Below, in pieces: positions 26,501-32,879 of a stretch of 33,439 bases of DNA. Position numbers and translations under genes: made by a program. The notes below the pieces were generated by a model. That model was not told the DNA's origin. It searched no databases and worked only from the letters and a program-made list of their open reading frames with translations. Source of the DNA: CAZGYE01 sp964530165 (GTDB lineage Bacteria; Planctomycetota; Planctomycetia; Planctomycetales; Planctomycetaceae); assembly GCA_964530165.1 (NCBI GenBank), contig CAZGYE010000023.1:1-33439 (forward strand), given 5' to 3'. Each line of letters starts with the position of its first letter. Within the stretch, counting starts at the first letter, position 1.

Positions 26501-27118
26501 ATCCTGGCGCTGGTCGGGGGATTCGGCGGGCTGGCGCTCTTGAATCTATTCACCCAGCAGTCGCTCGACATGCTGACCATGCTCGGCTTTGTGATCCTGA
26601 TCGGCACGGTGGTCAACAACGCCATCCTCATTGTGCACCAGGCGCTGAATTACATGCGGCACGAAGGCTTCGACGACCGCCGGGCGATTGTAGAAAGCGT
26701 CCGCACGCGAATCCGCCCGATCTTCATGAGCACCTCCACGACGGTGCTCGGCATGCTGCCGCTGGTGCTGCCGATCCCCAGCTTCTCCGGCGGAGAGTTG
26801 ACCTGGGTCGCGGGAGCGGGCAGCGAACTGTACCGCGGTCTGGGCAGCGTGGTGCTCGGCGGTTTGATCGTCTCGACCCTCTTCACGCTGGTCCTGGTTC
26901 CGATTGGCTTTAGTCTGGCGCTGGACACCAAAAAAGCACTCGCGTCGCTGTTCGGGTTTTCCCGTGAAGAATGGACGCCCGCCGTTCCAGCGCCGGCCGC
27001 TCCTGTGCTCCTCCCAGGCGGAAACGGAGACGATCATCCTCTCCCCGATGACGGCCCTGCCGTCCCGGAACAGCAGCCCGCCCTGCCGCGGCAATCCACA
27101 GCCGACCCGGCACACTGA
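23528..27118 (+). CDS. RND efflux pump (HAE-like), with EF-hand-like insertion
   Basis: This 1196-residue inner-membrane pump exports hydrophobic compounds by proton antiport. N-terminal TM1 is followed by the porter domain (VTTVWPGASAQEVEREIIE), TM2-TM6 including the relay motif GMVVDNAIVVLENIYRHY, the second porter domain and TM7-TM12 (VITYLLMAALFESFLFPIVIM; VNNAILIVHQALN). The single Asp in VVDNAIVV resembles SwrC-like pumps rather than the AcrB double Asp. The porter domain contains a canonical EF-hand loop, DLNGDGEFTQLE at residues 355-366, and an extra segment at about 150-195. The C-terminal tail is Pro/Ala-rich. It is the last gene of the marR operon; its ribosome site is weak and partly within a word repeat. 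Confidence 0.92.
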   Translation: MGFIQFAIRNPVKVVVAVILAVLFGLISLKATPVRLTPDVIEPEITVTTVWPGASAQEVEREIIEEQEEQLKSVEGLREFKSESTDSRARIVLKFEVGTDLADARAKVSEKLNQVPEYPVDAKEPTVTTVNANANAIAWFILKSLPPSVDDLRTFVARYPELADVLAPMIQGRANIDPATLNKLARRYPKLRTFVTGKNDPTKMRKFAQDVIEAEFERVDGVANANVYGGREEEFRVVVDPARLAANRLRIADLRRALVGQNKNTSGGDIWEGKLRNVVRTIGQYDSPEQVAETIIARRDNQPIRVRDVATVGIAYKKPDGVVRQKGLSGLACNAQQAPGTNLLQVMGPRLEELDLNGDGEFTQLELAEAKRIYGNCLRIAMQELNIGILRQKGLWLEQVYDQTDYLNSATALVENNIFIGGSLAILVLLIFLRSARSVLIVGLSIPISVIATFLFVRAFGRSINVISLAGMAFAVGMVVDNAIVVLENIYRHYQSGSDPEQAALKGSSEVWGAVLASTLTTLAVFVPVIFVQGQAGQLFRDIAIAISCAVGLSLIVSITVVPTAARRILRRRESRGGAHKPWGMFGLVERATAATNRFADAVDSLQRARGSFVLRTLIVVLFVSGSIGGAWLLMPDTEYLPDGNRNLIIAMLLPPPGYNVDQMIKLGEAIEAEIAPYWEAKPGTPEYERLEGPKIDNFFFVARGRRLFMGARAVDPLRAAELVPVFARAASKAPGLIAVVTQASLFESALSGGRSIDIEITGPDLEVLVGQGRKVFGACMEKFPMSQGNQVRPIPSLDLSSPEVHVLPRWEKAAELGVTASDLGYAVNALVDGAYAGDYWHNGTKIDLVIFGAQQYARHSHDLASLPISTPAGELVSLSAVADVKLSSGPEQVNHIERLRAITIQLKPSPGIPLETALNIVDNEICKPLMRSSAFESGQYQIRLAGTADKLEETRLALRWNLLLALVITYLLMAALFESFLFPIVIMTSIILALVGGFGGLALLNLFTQQSLDMLTMLGFVILIGTVVNNAILIVHQALNYMRHEGFDDRRAIVESVRTRIRPIFMSTSTTVLGMLPLVLPIPSFSGGELTWVAGAGSELYRGLGSVVLGGLIVSTLFTLVLVPIGFSLALDTKKALASLFGFSREEWTPAVPAPAAPVLLPGGNGDDHPLPDDGPAVPEQQPALPRQSTADPAH

Positions 27119-27139
27119 AGGCCGGCCGAAGAGGTGTCG

Positions 27140-27156
27140 GGTGTGTGCAACACACC
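27140..27156. terminator. Short hairpin after the RND operon
   Basis: GGTGTG (27140-27145) pairs with CACACC (27151-27156) across a 5-base loop, 21 bases after the pump stop. There is no T run, so it would be a weak or factor-dependent end signal. Confidence 0.3.
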
Positions 27157-27244
27157 GTCAACACTTGGCGCCATCAGGCAAAATCGGGAAGATGGCAGTT
27201 CAAATTATGTACACGGGTGCCTCTGAAACCGAAGAGCAACTGTC

Positions 27245-28309
27245 ATGCAAGAGCGTCTCTCCAATGTTCACGATCCCGAACGCCGCATTGATCTCGACCT
27301 TGTCCGTTCCACTGAGAACGCGTCTCTCACGGCGAGGAAATGGTTTGGGAAGGGTGACAAAAACAGCGCCGATGCTGCAGCGGCCGACGCAATCCGCGGC
27401 ATGTTTAAACTCATCGACTGCAAGGGCGTGGTGCGAATCGGTGAAGGCCGCAAGGACAATGCTCCGGGCATCTTTGTGGGCGAACAACTTGGAACCTGGA
27501 GCGAGCAATCGTGTCCGATCGCGATCGCCGTAGACCCCATCGACGGAACCAGCCTGACGGCCAAAGGCCTGCCCGGTGCGATTTCGGTCATCGCTGCTGC
27601 AAGTTGCCAGCATCCGGACGAGGATCCGAGACCCTTGTTTCCAGCGATTCCGTCATACTATATGAAAAAGATCGCCGTCGGGCCGCGCGTCCAGAGCGGT
27701 CCTCACCCAGTGGAGCTTGACGCGTCCCTCGACCAGAATCTCGACGCCATCGCAGCGAGCTTGAATAAGCGCGTGCAGGACCTGGTGGCCGTTGTTTTGG
27801 ATCGGCCTCGTCACGACGACATCGTGTCGGGCCTGCGTCGCCGTGGCACTGGTATTCGACTCATCTCAGATGGTGACGTGGCGGCTGCGATCGCCCCCAG
27901 CCTGCCCGATTCTGGAGTGGACCTGTACCTGGGCATCGGCGGTTCGCCCGAAGCCGTGCTGTCGGCGGCTGCCGTCAAGTGCCTCGGTGGACAACAGCTC
28001 TGCCGCATATACCCCAGGGATGATGCCGAACGCAAGCATCTCCAGAGCGAGCACGGTTGTACGGCCGAGGACTTTGCCAAGGTGTGGACTGTCGATGCCA
28101 TGGCTCAGGGGGATCACATTATCTTTGCGGCGACCGGCATCAGTGATTCCCCGATGCTGCGCGGCATCCGCTACAACAACCATCGCTGCGTCACGGAGTC
28201 AATCTTAATGCGCGCCCGCAATCGCACGATTCGCCGCATTCAGGCCTACCACGACGTTGACCGTAAGACGATTCGCCTGGCGTCGAGCAAACGTGAGTGT
28301 CCCTTGTAA
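27245..28309 (+). CDS. glpX: Class II fructose-1,6-bisphosphatase, GlpX type
   Basis: The enzyme would dephosphorylate fructose 1,6-bisphosphate (and perhaps sedoheptulose 1,7-bisphosphate) in gluconeogenesis. The 354-residue protein keeps the metal and catalytic positions of E. coli GlpX: Lys39 and Asp43 in GKGDKNSADAAA, Glu67 in RIGEGRK, Asp97 in AVDPIDGTS, the Tyr of PSYYMKKIAVGP, RPRHDDIV and SDGDVAAAI, and the Glu of GIGGSPEAVLSAAA. Two usual acidic positions differ: GEGE is GEGR (Arg69) and DPxEGT is DPIDGT. The metal ligands stay intact, so it is probably active, but substrate preference may be altered. Alignment is from memory. It stands alone and converges on the next gene. Confidence 0.88.
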   Translation: MQERLSNVHDPERRIDLDLVRSTENASLTARKWFGKGDKNSADAAAADAIRGMFKLIDCKGVVRIGEGRKDNAPGIFVGEQLGTWSEQSCPIAIAVDPIDGTSLTAKGLPGAISVIAAASCQHPDEDPRPLFPAIPSYYMKKIAVGPRVQSGPHPVELDASLDQNLDAIAASLNKRVQDLVAVVLDRPRHDDIVSGLRRRGTGIRLISDGDVAAAIAPSLPDSGVDLYLGIGGSPEAVLSAAAVKCLGGQQLCRIYPRDDAERKHLQSEHGCTAEDFAKVWTVDAMAQGDHIIFAATGISDSPMLRGIRYNNHRCVTESILMRARNRTIRRIQAYHDVDRKTIRLASSKRECPL

Positions 28310-28362
28310 TTGCCCGTCATCATCGGATCGACTATGCCTATCTTCATGACAGGTTCTCTGCG

Positions 28363-29136
28363 CTACTTGTTCTTCCATTGCGGTTTCCGTTTCTCCATGA
28401 AGGCGTTTAAGCCCTCGTTCGCGTCCTCGGTGCGCATCAGCTCGCCCAAGTAGAGGTCCTCGACTTTCGAGATCGTCTCATCGACGCTCAGAGAGAGCCC
28501 GTCATCGACCGACTGCTTCGTCAGCCGCAGGACCAACGGGCTCAACGAGGTCAGCTTGGCGATCAGCTCATCCCGCTTGTCACGGAAGTCCTCTGTGGGA
28601 AAGACCCGGTTGATGAGTCCGATTCGTGCGGCTTCCTCAGCCCCGATGACGTCGCCGGTCAACAGCAGCTCCAAAGCCCGGTTTCGGCCGACTAGATGAG
28701 GCAGTACCACCGCGGCGATCGGCGGAAAGACGCCCACCTTAATCTCCGGCTGGCCGAACGTGGCCCGCTCAGAAGCGACGACGACGTCGCAAAAAGTGGC
28801 CAGCTCGCAGCCGCCACCCAAAGCAGTCCCGTCGACGGCCGCCAGAGTCGGGAGCTTCAACGAGTTCAGCAGCCGAAAGATGCGATGAAAGACCTCGATC
28901 ATCGTTCCCACTTTGTCGGGCGTATGGTCCTTAATGTCCACCCCGGCCGAGAAAGCCTTGCCCTCGTGGTCGATCACCAACAGTTTGACCTCGTCGTTCG
29001 ATAGAAGACCCTCCAAAGCCGAGTTGAGCTCCTCCATCATGGCGATGTTCAGGATGTTCAACGGCGGTCGATTCAGCGTAATCCTGGCCACGCCGTCCCG
29101 AGTTTCGCAAACGATGCTGCCTTCTTCAGACGCCAT
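28363..29136 (-). CDS. Probable cyclohexa-1,5-diene-1-carbonyl-CoA hydratase (Dch/BamR)
   Basis: Dch adds water to cyclohexa-1,5-diene-1-carbonyl-CoA, the first step after ring reduction of benzoyl-CoA. The 257-residue crotonase-fold protein has HEGKAFSAGVDIKDHTPDK (oxyanion region), DGTALGGGCELA, and FGQPEIKVGVFPPIAAVVLP. The last motif, the length (about 258 in Thauera) and the C-terminus (VEDLYLGELM, then EGLNAFMEKR) closely match the Thauera aromatica Dch as I remember it. Ordinary enoyl-CoA hydratases differ there. I chose the ATG at 29136, with AGGAG 8 bases upstream; a longer in-frame start at 29172 has no such site. The Oah-like gene at the window edge supports the assignment. Confidence 0.75.
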   Translation of the reverse strand: MASEEGSIVCETRDGVARITLNRPPLNILNIAMMEELNSALEGLLSNDEVKLLVIDHEGKAFSAGVDIKDHTPDKVGTMIEVFHRIFRLLNSLKLPTLAAVDGTALGGGCELATFCDVVVASERATFGQPEIKVGVFPPIAAVVLPHLVGRNRALELLLTGDVIGAEEAARIGLINRVFPTEDFRDKRDELIAKLTSLSPLVLRLTKQSVDDGLSLSVDETISKVEDLYLGELMRTEDANEGLNAFMEKRKPQWKNK

Positions 29137-29173
29137 GATGTTGCTCCTGTCAACGAATCCGAACTGAGACAAA

Positions 29174-29257
29174 CGGCGAGCGGGGGGCGTGAGCCCCCTG
29201 ATGAGTGGTACCCAAACGTAAGAGGGAAATCAGGGGGCTCACGCCCCCCGCTCGCCG
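29174..29257. repeat. Perfect 29-base inverted repeat (paired hairpin REP element)
   Basis: Arms at 29174-29202 and 29229-29257 are perfect reverse complements of 29 bases, separated by 26 bases. Each arm also holds its own hairpin, GGGGGC-GTGA-GCCCCC on the left and the mirror on the right. The element starts with GGCGAGC and ends GCTCGCC, the same plan as 14898-14959. It lies between the DUF35 gene and the Dch-like gene. Confidence 0.92.
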
Positions 29258-29328
29258 GATACTCGGAGAACAATCAGTCACACATCCTGATCGTAGATGT
29301 CGCATGGTTGCACACGGTGACTTGGAAT

Positions 29329-29787
29329 TCAGCCTCCTTGGGGCAAAGGGGCTTTGCTCCAGGTCGTGCCAGGTTGTTCCACGGTGTAGTAAACCCGAAT
29401 GTCCTCGGTGTCCTCGAAGAGACGAGGCACTAGTTGGACCTCCATACCGATCTGAAGCTCCTCGTCCTGGAGGGAGTCGCCCAGCCAGGCCAAAGCCCGG
29501 CCGCCCTCGGCAAGTTCCACCACGGCGATGGTATAGGGGACCTCATCCTCGAAGCCCGTTGGCGCGACGTCGATCCGTGTGAACGTGTAGAGCGTGCCTT
29601 TGCCGTCGTACTCCTTGAACGCGAATTCTCCGGACATGCACTGTGGACAATCCGCCCGCGGAGGAAACGTCTGAAACCCACAGTCCCGGCAGACCGAGCC
29701 CATGAGCCGGCCGTCCTTCAAGTGCACGGCAAAGTCCTGAACTTTCGAGTACGGAACGAAGCTGACTTTTCCGAACCAGCTAAACAC
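29329..29787 (-). CDS. DUF35 OB-fold zinc-ribbon protein, thiolase partner
   Basis: This 152-residue protein has a rubredoxin-like zinc ribbon with Cys33, Cys36, Cys47 and Cys50 (CRDCG...DCPQC), then an OB-fold part (GKGTLYTFTRIDVAP, PYTIAVVELAEGGRALAWL). DUF35 proteins form complexes with thiolase-like enzymes and are often needed for their activity, as in archaeal acetoacetyl-CoA/HMG-CoA synthesis, steroid side-chain cleavage and BbsA/BbsB of toluene degradation. The thiolase gene lies 3 bases upstream, so a complex is nearly certain. The start is a GTG at 29787. Confidence 0.88.
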   Translation of the reverse strand: MFSWFGKVSFVPYSKVQDFAVHLKDGRLMGSVCRDCGFQTFPPRADCPQCMSGEFAFKEYDGKGTLYTFTRIDVAPTGFEDEVPYTIAVVELAEGGRALAWLGDSLQDEELQIGMEVQLVPRLFEDTEDIRVYYTVEQPGTTWSKAPLPQGG

Positions 29788-29790
29788 AAC

Positions 29791-30945
29791 CTAGTCCTTC
29801 CTGAAAACGTGCACGAAGGTGTATTGCCCGATGCCACCGACGTTGTGGGTCAGGCCAATATCGGCATCAGGCACCTGGCGCTCTCCGCAATTCCCTCGTA
29901 GCTGAGACACGATCTCGTAGGTCATCGACACGCCGGTGGCGCCGATGGGGTGCCCTTTGGCTTTCAGGCCGCCGTCTACATTGACCGGCGTTTGACCGCC
30001 GATATAGGATTGCTTCTCTTCGATGAACCGCCCACCCTGGCCCCTCTCGCAGAAGCCCAGGTCCTCATAAGCGAGGACCTCGGCGATAGTGAAGCAATCG
30101 TGGACCTCGGCCACCTTGATGTTCCTAGGGGTGACTCCAGCCTGTTTGTAGGCCTGCTTGGCCGCCTCCTGGGCCGAGGGGAGACTGGTGAGGTTGGGCC
30201 GTCTGAGCACCGACATACTGGCCGTCGCACAGCCCAAGCCGTCCAGCCAGACCGGCGCCGACGACAGGGCTTTGGCCTGCTCCTCGCCGGCCAGGATGAC
30301 GCAAGCCGCCCCGTCTGCGTTCGCGCAGCAGTCGTACACGCAGAAAGGCGAGGCGACCGAGGCCGAGGCCAGGGCCTTCTCGATGGTAATCTCCTTTTGA
30401 AACAGCGCGTTGGGGTTCATGGCACCGTAGTAATGGTTCTTGACGGCCACCTGCAGGAGCTGCTCGTGGGTGGTGCCAAACTCGTGCATGTGGCGGTTGG
30501 CGAACATGGCGTAGTAGCCTGGGAAGGTGGTGCCGAACACCGACTCCCATTGCACCTCGCCGACCCGCCCCATCAGGGCCAGAATCTCCTCCGTGGCGAG
30601 TTCGGTCATCTTCTGGCAGCCGATGACGGCCACGATGTTGTGCAAGCGGGACTTGATCGCCATGTAGGCGGTGCGAATAGCGGCGCTGCCCGAGGCGCAG
30701 GCCACCTCGGTGAGCCAAGTGGGCTTGGGGTTCAGGTTCAAGTATTCCTGGACCACTCCGGCCACGGACCGCTGTTTGTGGTACTCGGGGACCGCCGCGA
30801 TGACGGAGGCGTCCAGCTTGTCGCGGGAGATTCCGGCGTCCGCCATGGCCGTGCGGAACGCCTCGAAAGCCAGTTCCTGGACCGTGGCGTCGCTGCGCCG
30901 TCCAAACCGGCCGTGTCCGATTCCAATGACTCCAACTCGCGTCAT
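29791..30945 (-). CDS. Acetyl-CoA acetyltransferase-like thiolase (SCP-x/BbsB type)
   Basis: This 384-residue thiolase would cleave a 3-oxoacyl-CoA with CoA, or run in reverse. The nucleophilic Cys is Cys83 in VACASGSAA; EVHDCFTIAE supplies the catalytic His, and GHPIGATG the C-terminal active-site loop. The HDCF form and the DUF35 gene directly downstream place it in the SCP-x-like group that needs a DUF35 partner. The ATG at 30945 overlaps the stop of the AhpD-like gene (TGATG); a GTG one codon upstream is also possible. In this context 3-oxopimeloyl-CoA is a reasonable candidate substrate, but that is inference. Confidence 0.88.
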   Translation of the reverse strand: MTRVGVIGIGHGRFGRRSDATVQELAFEAFRTAMADAGISRDKLDASVIAAVPEYHKQRSVAGVVQEYLNLNPKPTWLTEVACASGSAAIRTAYMAIKSRLHNIVAVIGCQKMTELATEEILALMGRVGEVQWESVFGTTFPGYYAMFANRHMHEFGTTHEQLLQVAVKNHYYGAMNPNALFQKEITIEKALASASVASPFCVYDCCANADGAACVILAGEEQAKALSSAPVWLDGLGCATASMSVLRRPNLTSLPSAQEAAKQAYKQAGVTPRNIKVAEVHDCFTIAEVLAYEDLGFCERGQGGRFIEEKQSYIGGQTPVNVDGGLKAKGHPIGATGVSMTYEIVSQLRGNCGERQVPDADIGLTHNVGGIGQYTFVHVFRKD

Positions 30946-31493
30946 CACGCATCCAATTCATCCAGGGCCACGCCGAGCGCGTCGGCAATGCGGTCCAAGC
31001 TGTTGAAGAAGGCGGCCACCAGCGTCGCCTCCAGGATTTCCTCATCGGAGCACCCCGCCTCTCGGAGACGGGCAATCGTTTCATCGGTGACTCCGGTCGC
31101 GTCCCGAGTCATCTGCTCGGCATAATCGAGGATGGCTTTCGTCTTTTCGGCCAGACCGGCCGACCGCCAATCCTGCTCGAGCGATCGAATCACTCCGTCA
31201 TCGACCGCCAGCGTTCGCAGGAAAGCGGTGTGAATCTTAATTCAGTATTCACATTGATTGGCCGCAGAAACGACGACCGCAATCATCTCCTTCAGTTCCC
31301 GAGCCAAGGCCCCGTCGCTGAGCATCAACGCACCGACCATGTTCGCGGTGGCGGCCAACAAGGGCGGCCGAAGACTCATCGCTTGGAAGATGTTGGGCAC
31401 CAGCCCCATCTCCGTTTCGATCGCTTCGTACGCGTCTTTGACTTCGCCCGAGGCCCGATCAGGATCGACAGACCGAATGCGGGCAACATTCAT
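30945..31493 (-). CDS. AhpD-like (carboxymuconolactone decarboxylase family) selenoprotein with in-frame UGA
   Basis: I read this as one 182-residue protein with selenocysteine at residue 84, encoded by UGA at 31244-31242. Before the UGA come KEMIAVVVSAANQCEY; after it IKIHTAFLRTLAVDDGVIRS continues in the same frame with no other stop to residue 182. The family motif is CxxC, so the UGA sits exactly on the second Cys (Cys81-Glu-Tyr-Sec84). Glu69 and His88 match the spacing of the Mycobacterium tuberculosis AhpD active site (Glu118, Cys130, Cys133, His137). AhpD-like proteins are a known bacterial selenoprotein family. The start ATG has AGGAGG 8 bases upstream. Family members act as peroxidase-like thiol enzymes. 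The alternative is a nonsense mutation. The thiolase gene overlaps its stop. Confidence 0.8.
31204..31244 (-). promoter_or_regulatory. UGA codon and candidate bacterial SECIS hairpin
   Basis: The UGA is at 31244-31242. A hairpin follows within coding sequence: an outer stem ACCGC/GCGGT (31229-31225 with 31208-31204) and an inner part CCTGC-GAAC-GCTGG with one T-T mismatch, the GAAC loop lying 26-29 bases after the UGA. This distance fits the bacterial SECIS, which sits right after the codon. Its sequence is variable, so the fold is only supporting evidence. I did no energy calculation. Confidence 0.5.
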
Positions 31494-31515
31494 CTAAGGC
31501 CCTCCTTAACTGAGA

Positions 31516-31545
31516 GAAAAACCGCCTTTCGAACGGTCAAAGGCG
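31516..31545 (-). terminator. Intrinsic terminator or attenuator before the AhpD-like gene
   Basis: On the minus strand CGCCTTT (31545-31539) pairs with AAAGGCG (31529-31523) over a 9-base loop, then comes GTTTTTC. It lies 14 bases after the stop of a short ORF and only about 20 bases before the AhpD-like start codon. It may end an upstream transcript or attenuate the AhpD-thiolase operon. Confidence 0.65.
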
Positions 31546-31559
31546 CCGCCCCCCTTCTC

Positions 31560-31712
31560 TTACGGTTTCTTCTTGCCGCGGACGACGAGCGCCCCCGTGT
31601 TCTTGTCCCAGCGAACGCTGCGCAGTTTCCAGCGGTGCTGGCCATGGCCGGACGTGAACAAGATTGTAACTTGACTGCCAAAGACCGGCAACCAACAACG
31701 AGAATCGTGCAT
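31560..31712 (-). pseudogene. Short ORF or 3' remnant of an unidentified gene
   Basis: On the minus strand a 50-codon ORF from the ATG at 31712 ends HRWKLRSVRWDKNTGALVV followed by RGKKKP and a TAA, with an intrinsic terminator right behind it. The coding-like composition and the terminator suggest the true end of a gene. The upstream side hits an in-frame stop and then a REP-like repeat (31756-31830), so the 5' part may have been lost. I recognise no family. It could also be a complete small protein. Confidence 0.35.
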
Positions 31713-31755
31713 GCCAAGGTGTGACCATCTGCAGAATCACCCGTAGATGGTGCAT

Positions 31756-31830
31756 TTAGCCGCCGGACTTGTCCGGCGCGCCGGGGACGGTCTGCTTCGG
31801 TCGAACGCGGAGCAAGCTCCGCGGCTCAAT
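31756..31830. repeat. REP-like double hairpin
   Basis: Two perfect hairpins lie side by side: CGCCGGAC-TT-GTCCGGCG at 31761-31778 and CGCGGAGC-AA-GCTCCGCG at 31806-31823. They lie between the SDR gene and the short ORF remnant. Nothing else is visible in 31713-31871. Confidence 0.75.
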
Positions 31831-31871
31831 TGGCATGCGGACATCACGGTTCGGTTCGTGCACGTTGCGGG

Positions 31872-32621
31872 CTAGATATACTGTCCGCCGTCGATTTTGA
31901 CGACCTCGCCGGTGATCTGCCGGGAGCGATCGGAGCAGAGGAACGCCACCAGGTGGGCCACGTCCTCAGGTTTCGCAAATCGTCCCACGACGGTTTCGTC
32001 GAGCGCCTTGGCTTGGAACTCCATGGGGACCTGTTCCATCATCTCGGTGAGCACCATGCCCGGAGCGATGCAATTCACGTTGACGTTGAAGCGGCCCAGC
32101 TCTTTGGCCAGCGTCTTGGAGAGCGCGATGTCTCCACCTTTGGAAGCGGCATAATTGGCTTGGGCAAACTTGCCCCGCATGCCGTTGATGGACGAGATGT
32201 TGACGATCTTGCCGTACTTCTGCTCCTTGAAAACCAGGGCGGCAGCCTTGTTGTAGTTGAAGTATCCCTTCAGATTGACGGCGATCACCTGGTCCCACTG
32301 CTGTTCGGTCATCTTCCAGATCACACCGTCCCAGGTGACGCCGGCGTTGCAAACGAGAATGTGTAGACCGCCGAAAGTCTCCACCACCTGCGACACCATG
32401 TTTTCGGCATCGGAGTAGCTGGAGACGTCGGCCTTGACGGCCAAGCCCTTGCGGCCCAGCTTCTCGATCTCCGCGACGACGGCGTTGGCCTCGGTGTCGT
32501 GGCGGCGGTAGTTGACGGCTACGTTTGCCCCCTCTCGGGCCAGCTCCAGGGCGATGGCGCTGCCGATGCCCAGGCTGCCGCCCGTCACCAGGGCGCTTTT
32601 GCCTTCCAATCCCAGATCCAC
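31872..32621 (-). CDS. SDR-family 3-hydroxyacyl-CoA/3-oxoacyl reductase-like dehydrogenase
   Basis: This 249-residue Rossmann-fold dehydrogenase has the cofactor motif TGGSLGIG (13-20), NAGV, and the catalytic residues Ser144, Tyr157 and Lys161 (SSINGMRGKFAQANYAASK). It is of the FabG/PhaB kind. Arg39-Arg40 after the second strand (VNYRRH) suggests NADP(H). In a benzoyl-CoA-type cluster it could be the 3-hydroxypimeloyl-CoA dehydrogenase acting between the Oah-like hydrolase and the thiolase, but sequence alone does not fix the substrate. The start is a GTG with AAAGGTAA upstream. It has a word-repeat block on its 5' side and a REP element on its 3' side. Confidence 0.88.
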   Translation of the reverse strand: MDLGLEGKSALVTGGSLGIGSAIALELAREGANVAVNYRRHDTEANAVVAEIEKLGRKGLAVKADVSSYSDAENMVSQVVETFGGLHILVCNAGVTWDGVIWKMTEQQWDQVIAVNLKGYFNYNKAAALVFKEQKYGKIVNISSINGMRGKFAQANYAASKGGDIALSKTLAKELGRFNVNVNCIAPGMVLTEMMEQVPMEFQAKALDETVVGRFAKPEDVAHLVAFLCSDRSRQITGEVVKIDGGQYI

Positions 32622-32668
32622 GGCGTTACCTTTCTAGGTCAACCGAGATGTCGCGTGCTGCAGCCTGG

Positions 32669-32826
32669 AATGTCTAATGACGAATGACGAATGAATGACG
32701 AAATCCGAATGACGAAAGAGGACTTGGGTCCGTGAGTGTCGGCCGTCGACTCTTCCGGTGCACCGTTTAGAGATTCGTCATTTGGCATTCATTAGACATT
32801 CGTCAGTAGACATTCGTCATTATTCA
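32669..32826. repeat. AATGACGA-type word repeat, inverted arrangement
   Basis: The left part (32669-32716) repeats TAATGACGAATGACGAATG-like words. The right part (32772-32826) repeats the reverse complement (ATTCGTCATT, CATTAGACATTCGTCA). About 55 unrelated bases lie between. It fills the 258-base gap between the Oah-like gene and the SDR gene. Confidence 0.8.
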
Positions 32827-32879
32827 GGTCGGCGTGAGCGCGCATCGCGAATGAACCACCTTTCTTATTGCTTGTTACC

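Noticed and set aside
27140..27156. Strong rho-independent terminator
   Set aside because: The stem is only 6 pairs and no T run follows; kept only as a weak candidate.
29950..31125. Long plus-strand open frame opposite the thiolase
   Set aside because: It mirrors the thiolase and AhpD-like genes, which have clear family motifs; no motif is visible on the plus strand.
30945..31493. Two separate short genes (30945-31193 and 31242-31493)
   Set aside because: They are in the same frame, are halves of one AhpD-like domain, and the second would lack the start of the domain and any ribosome site. One UGA on the second CxxC Cys explains both.
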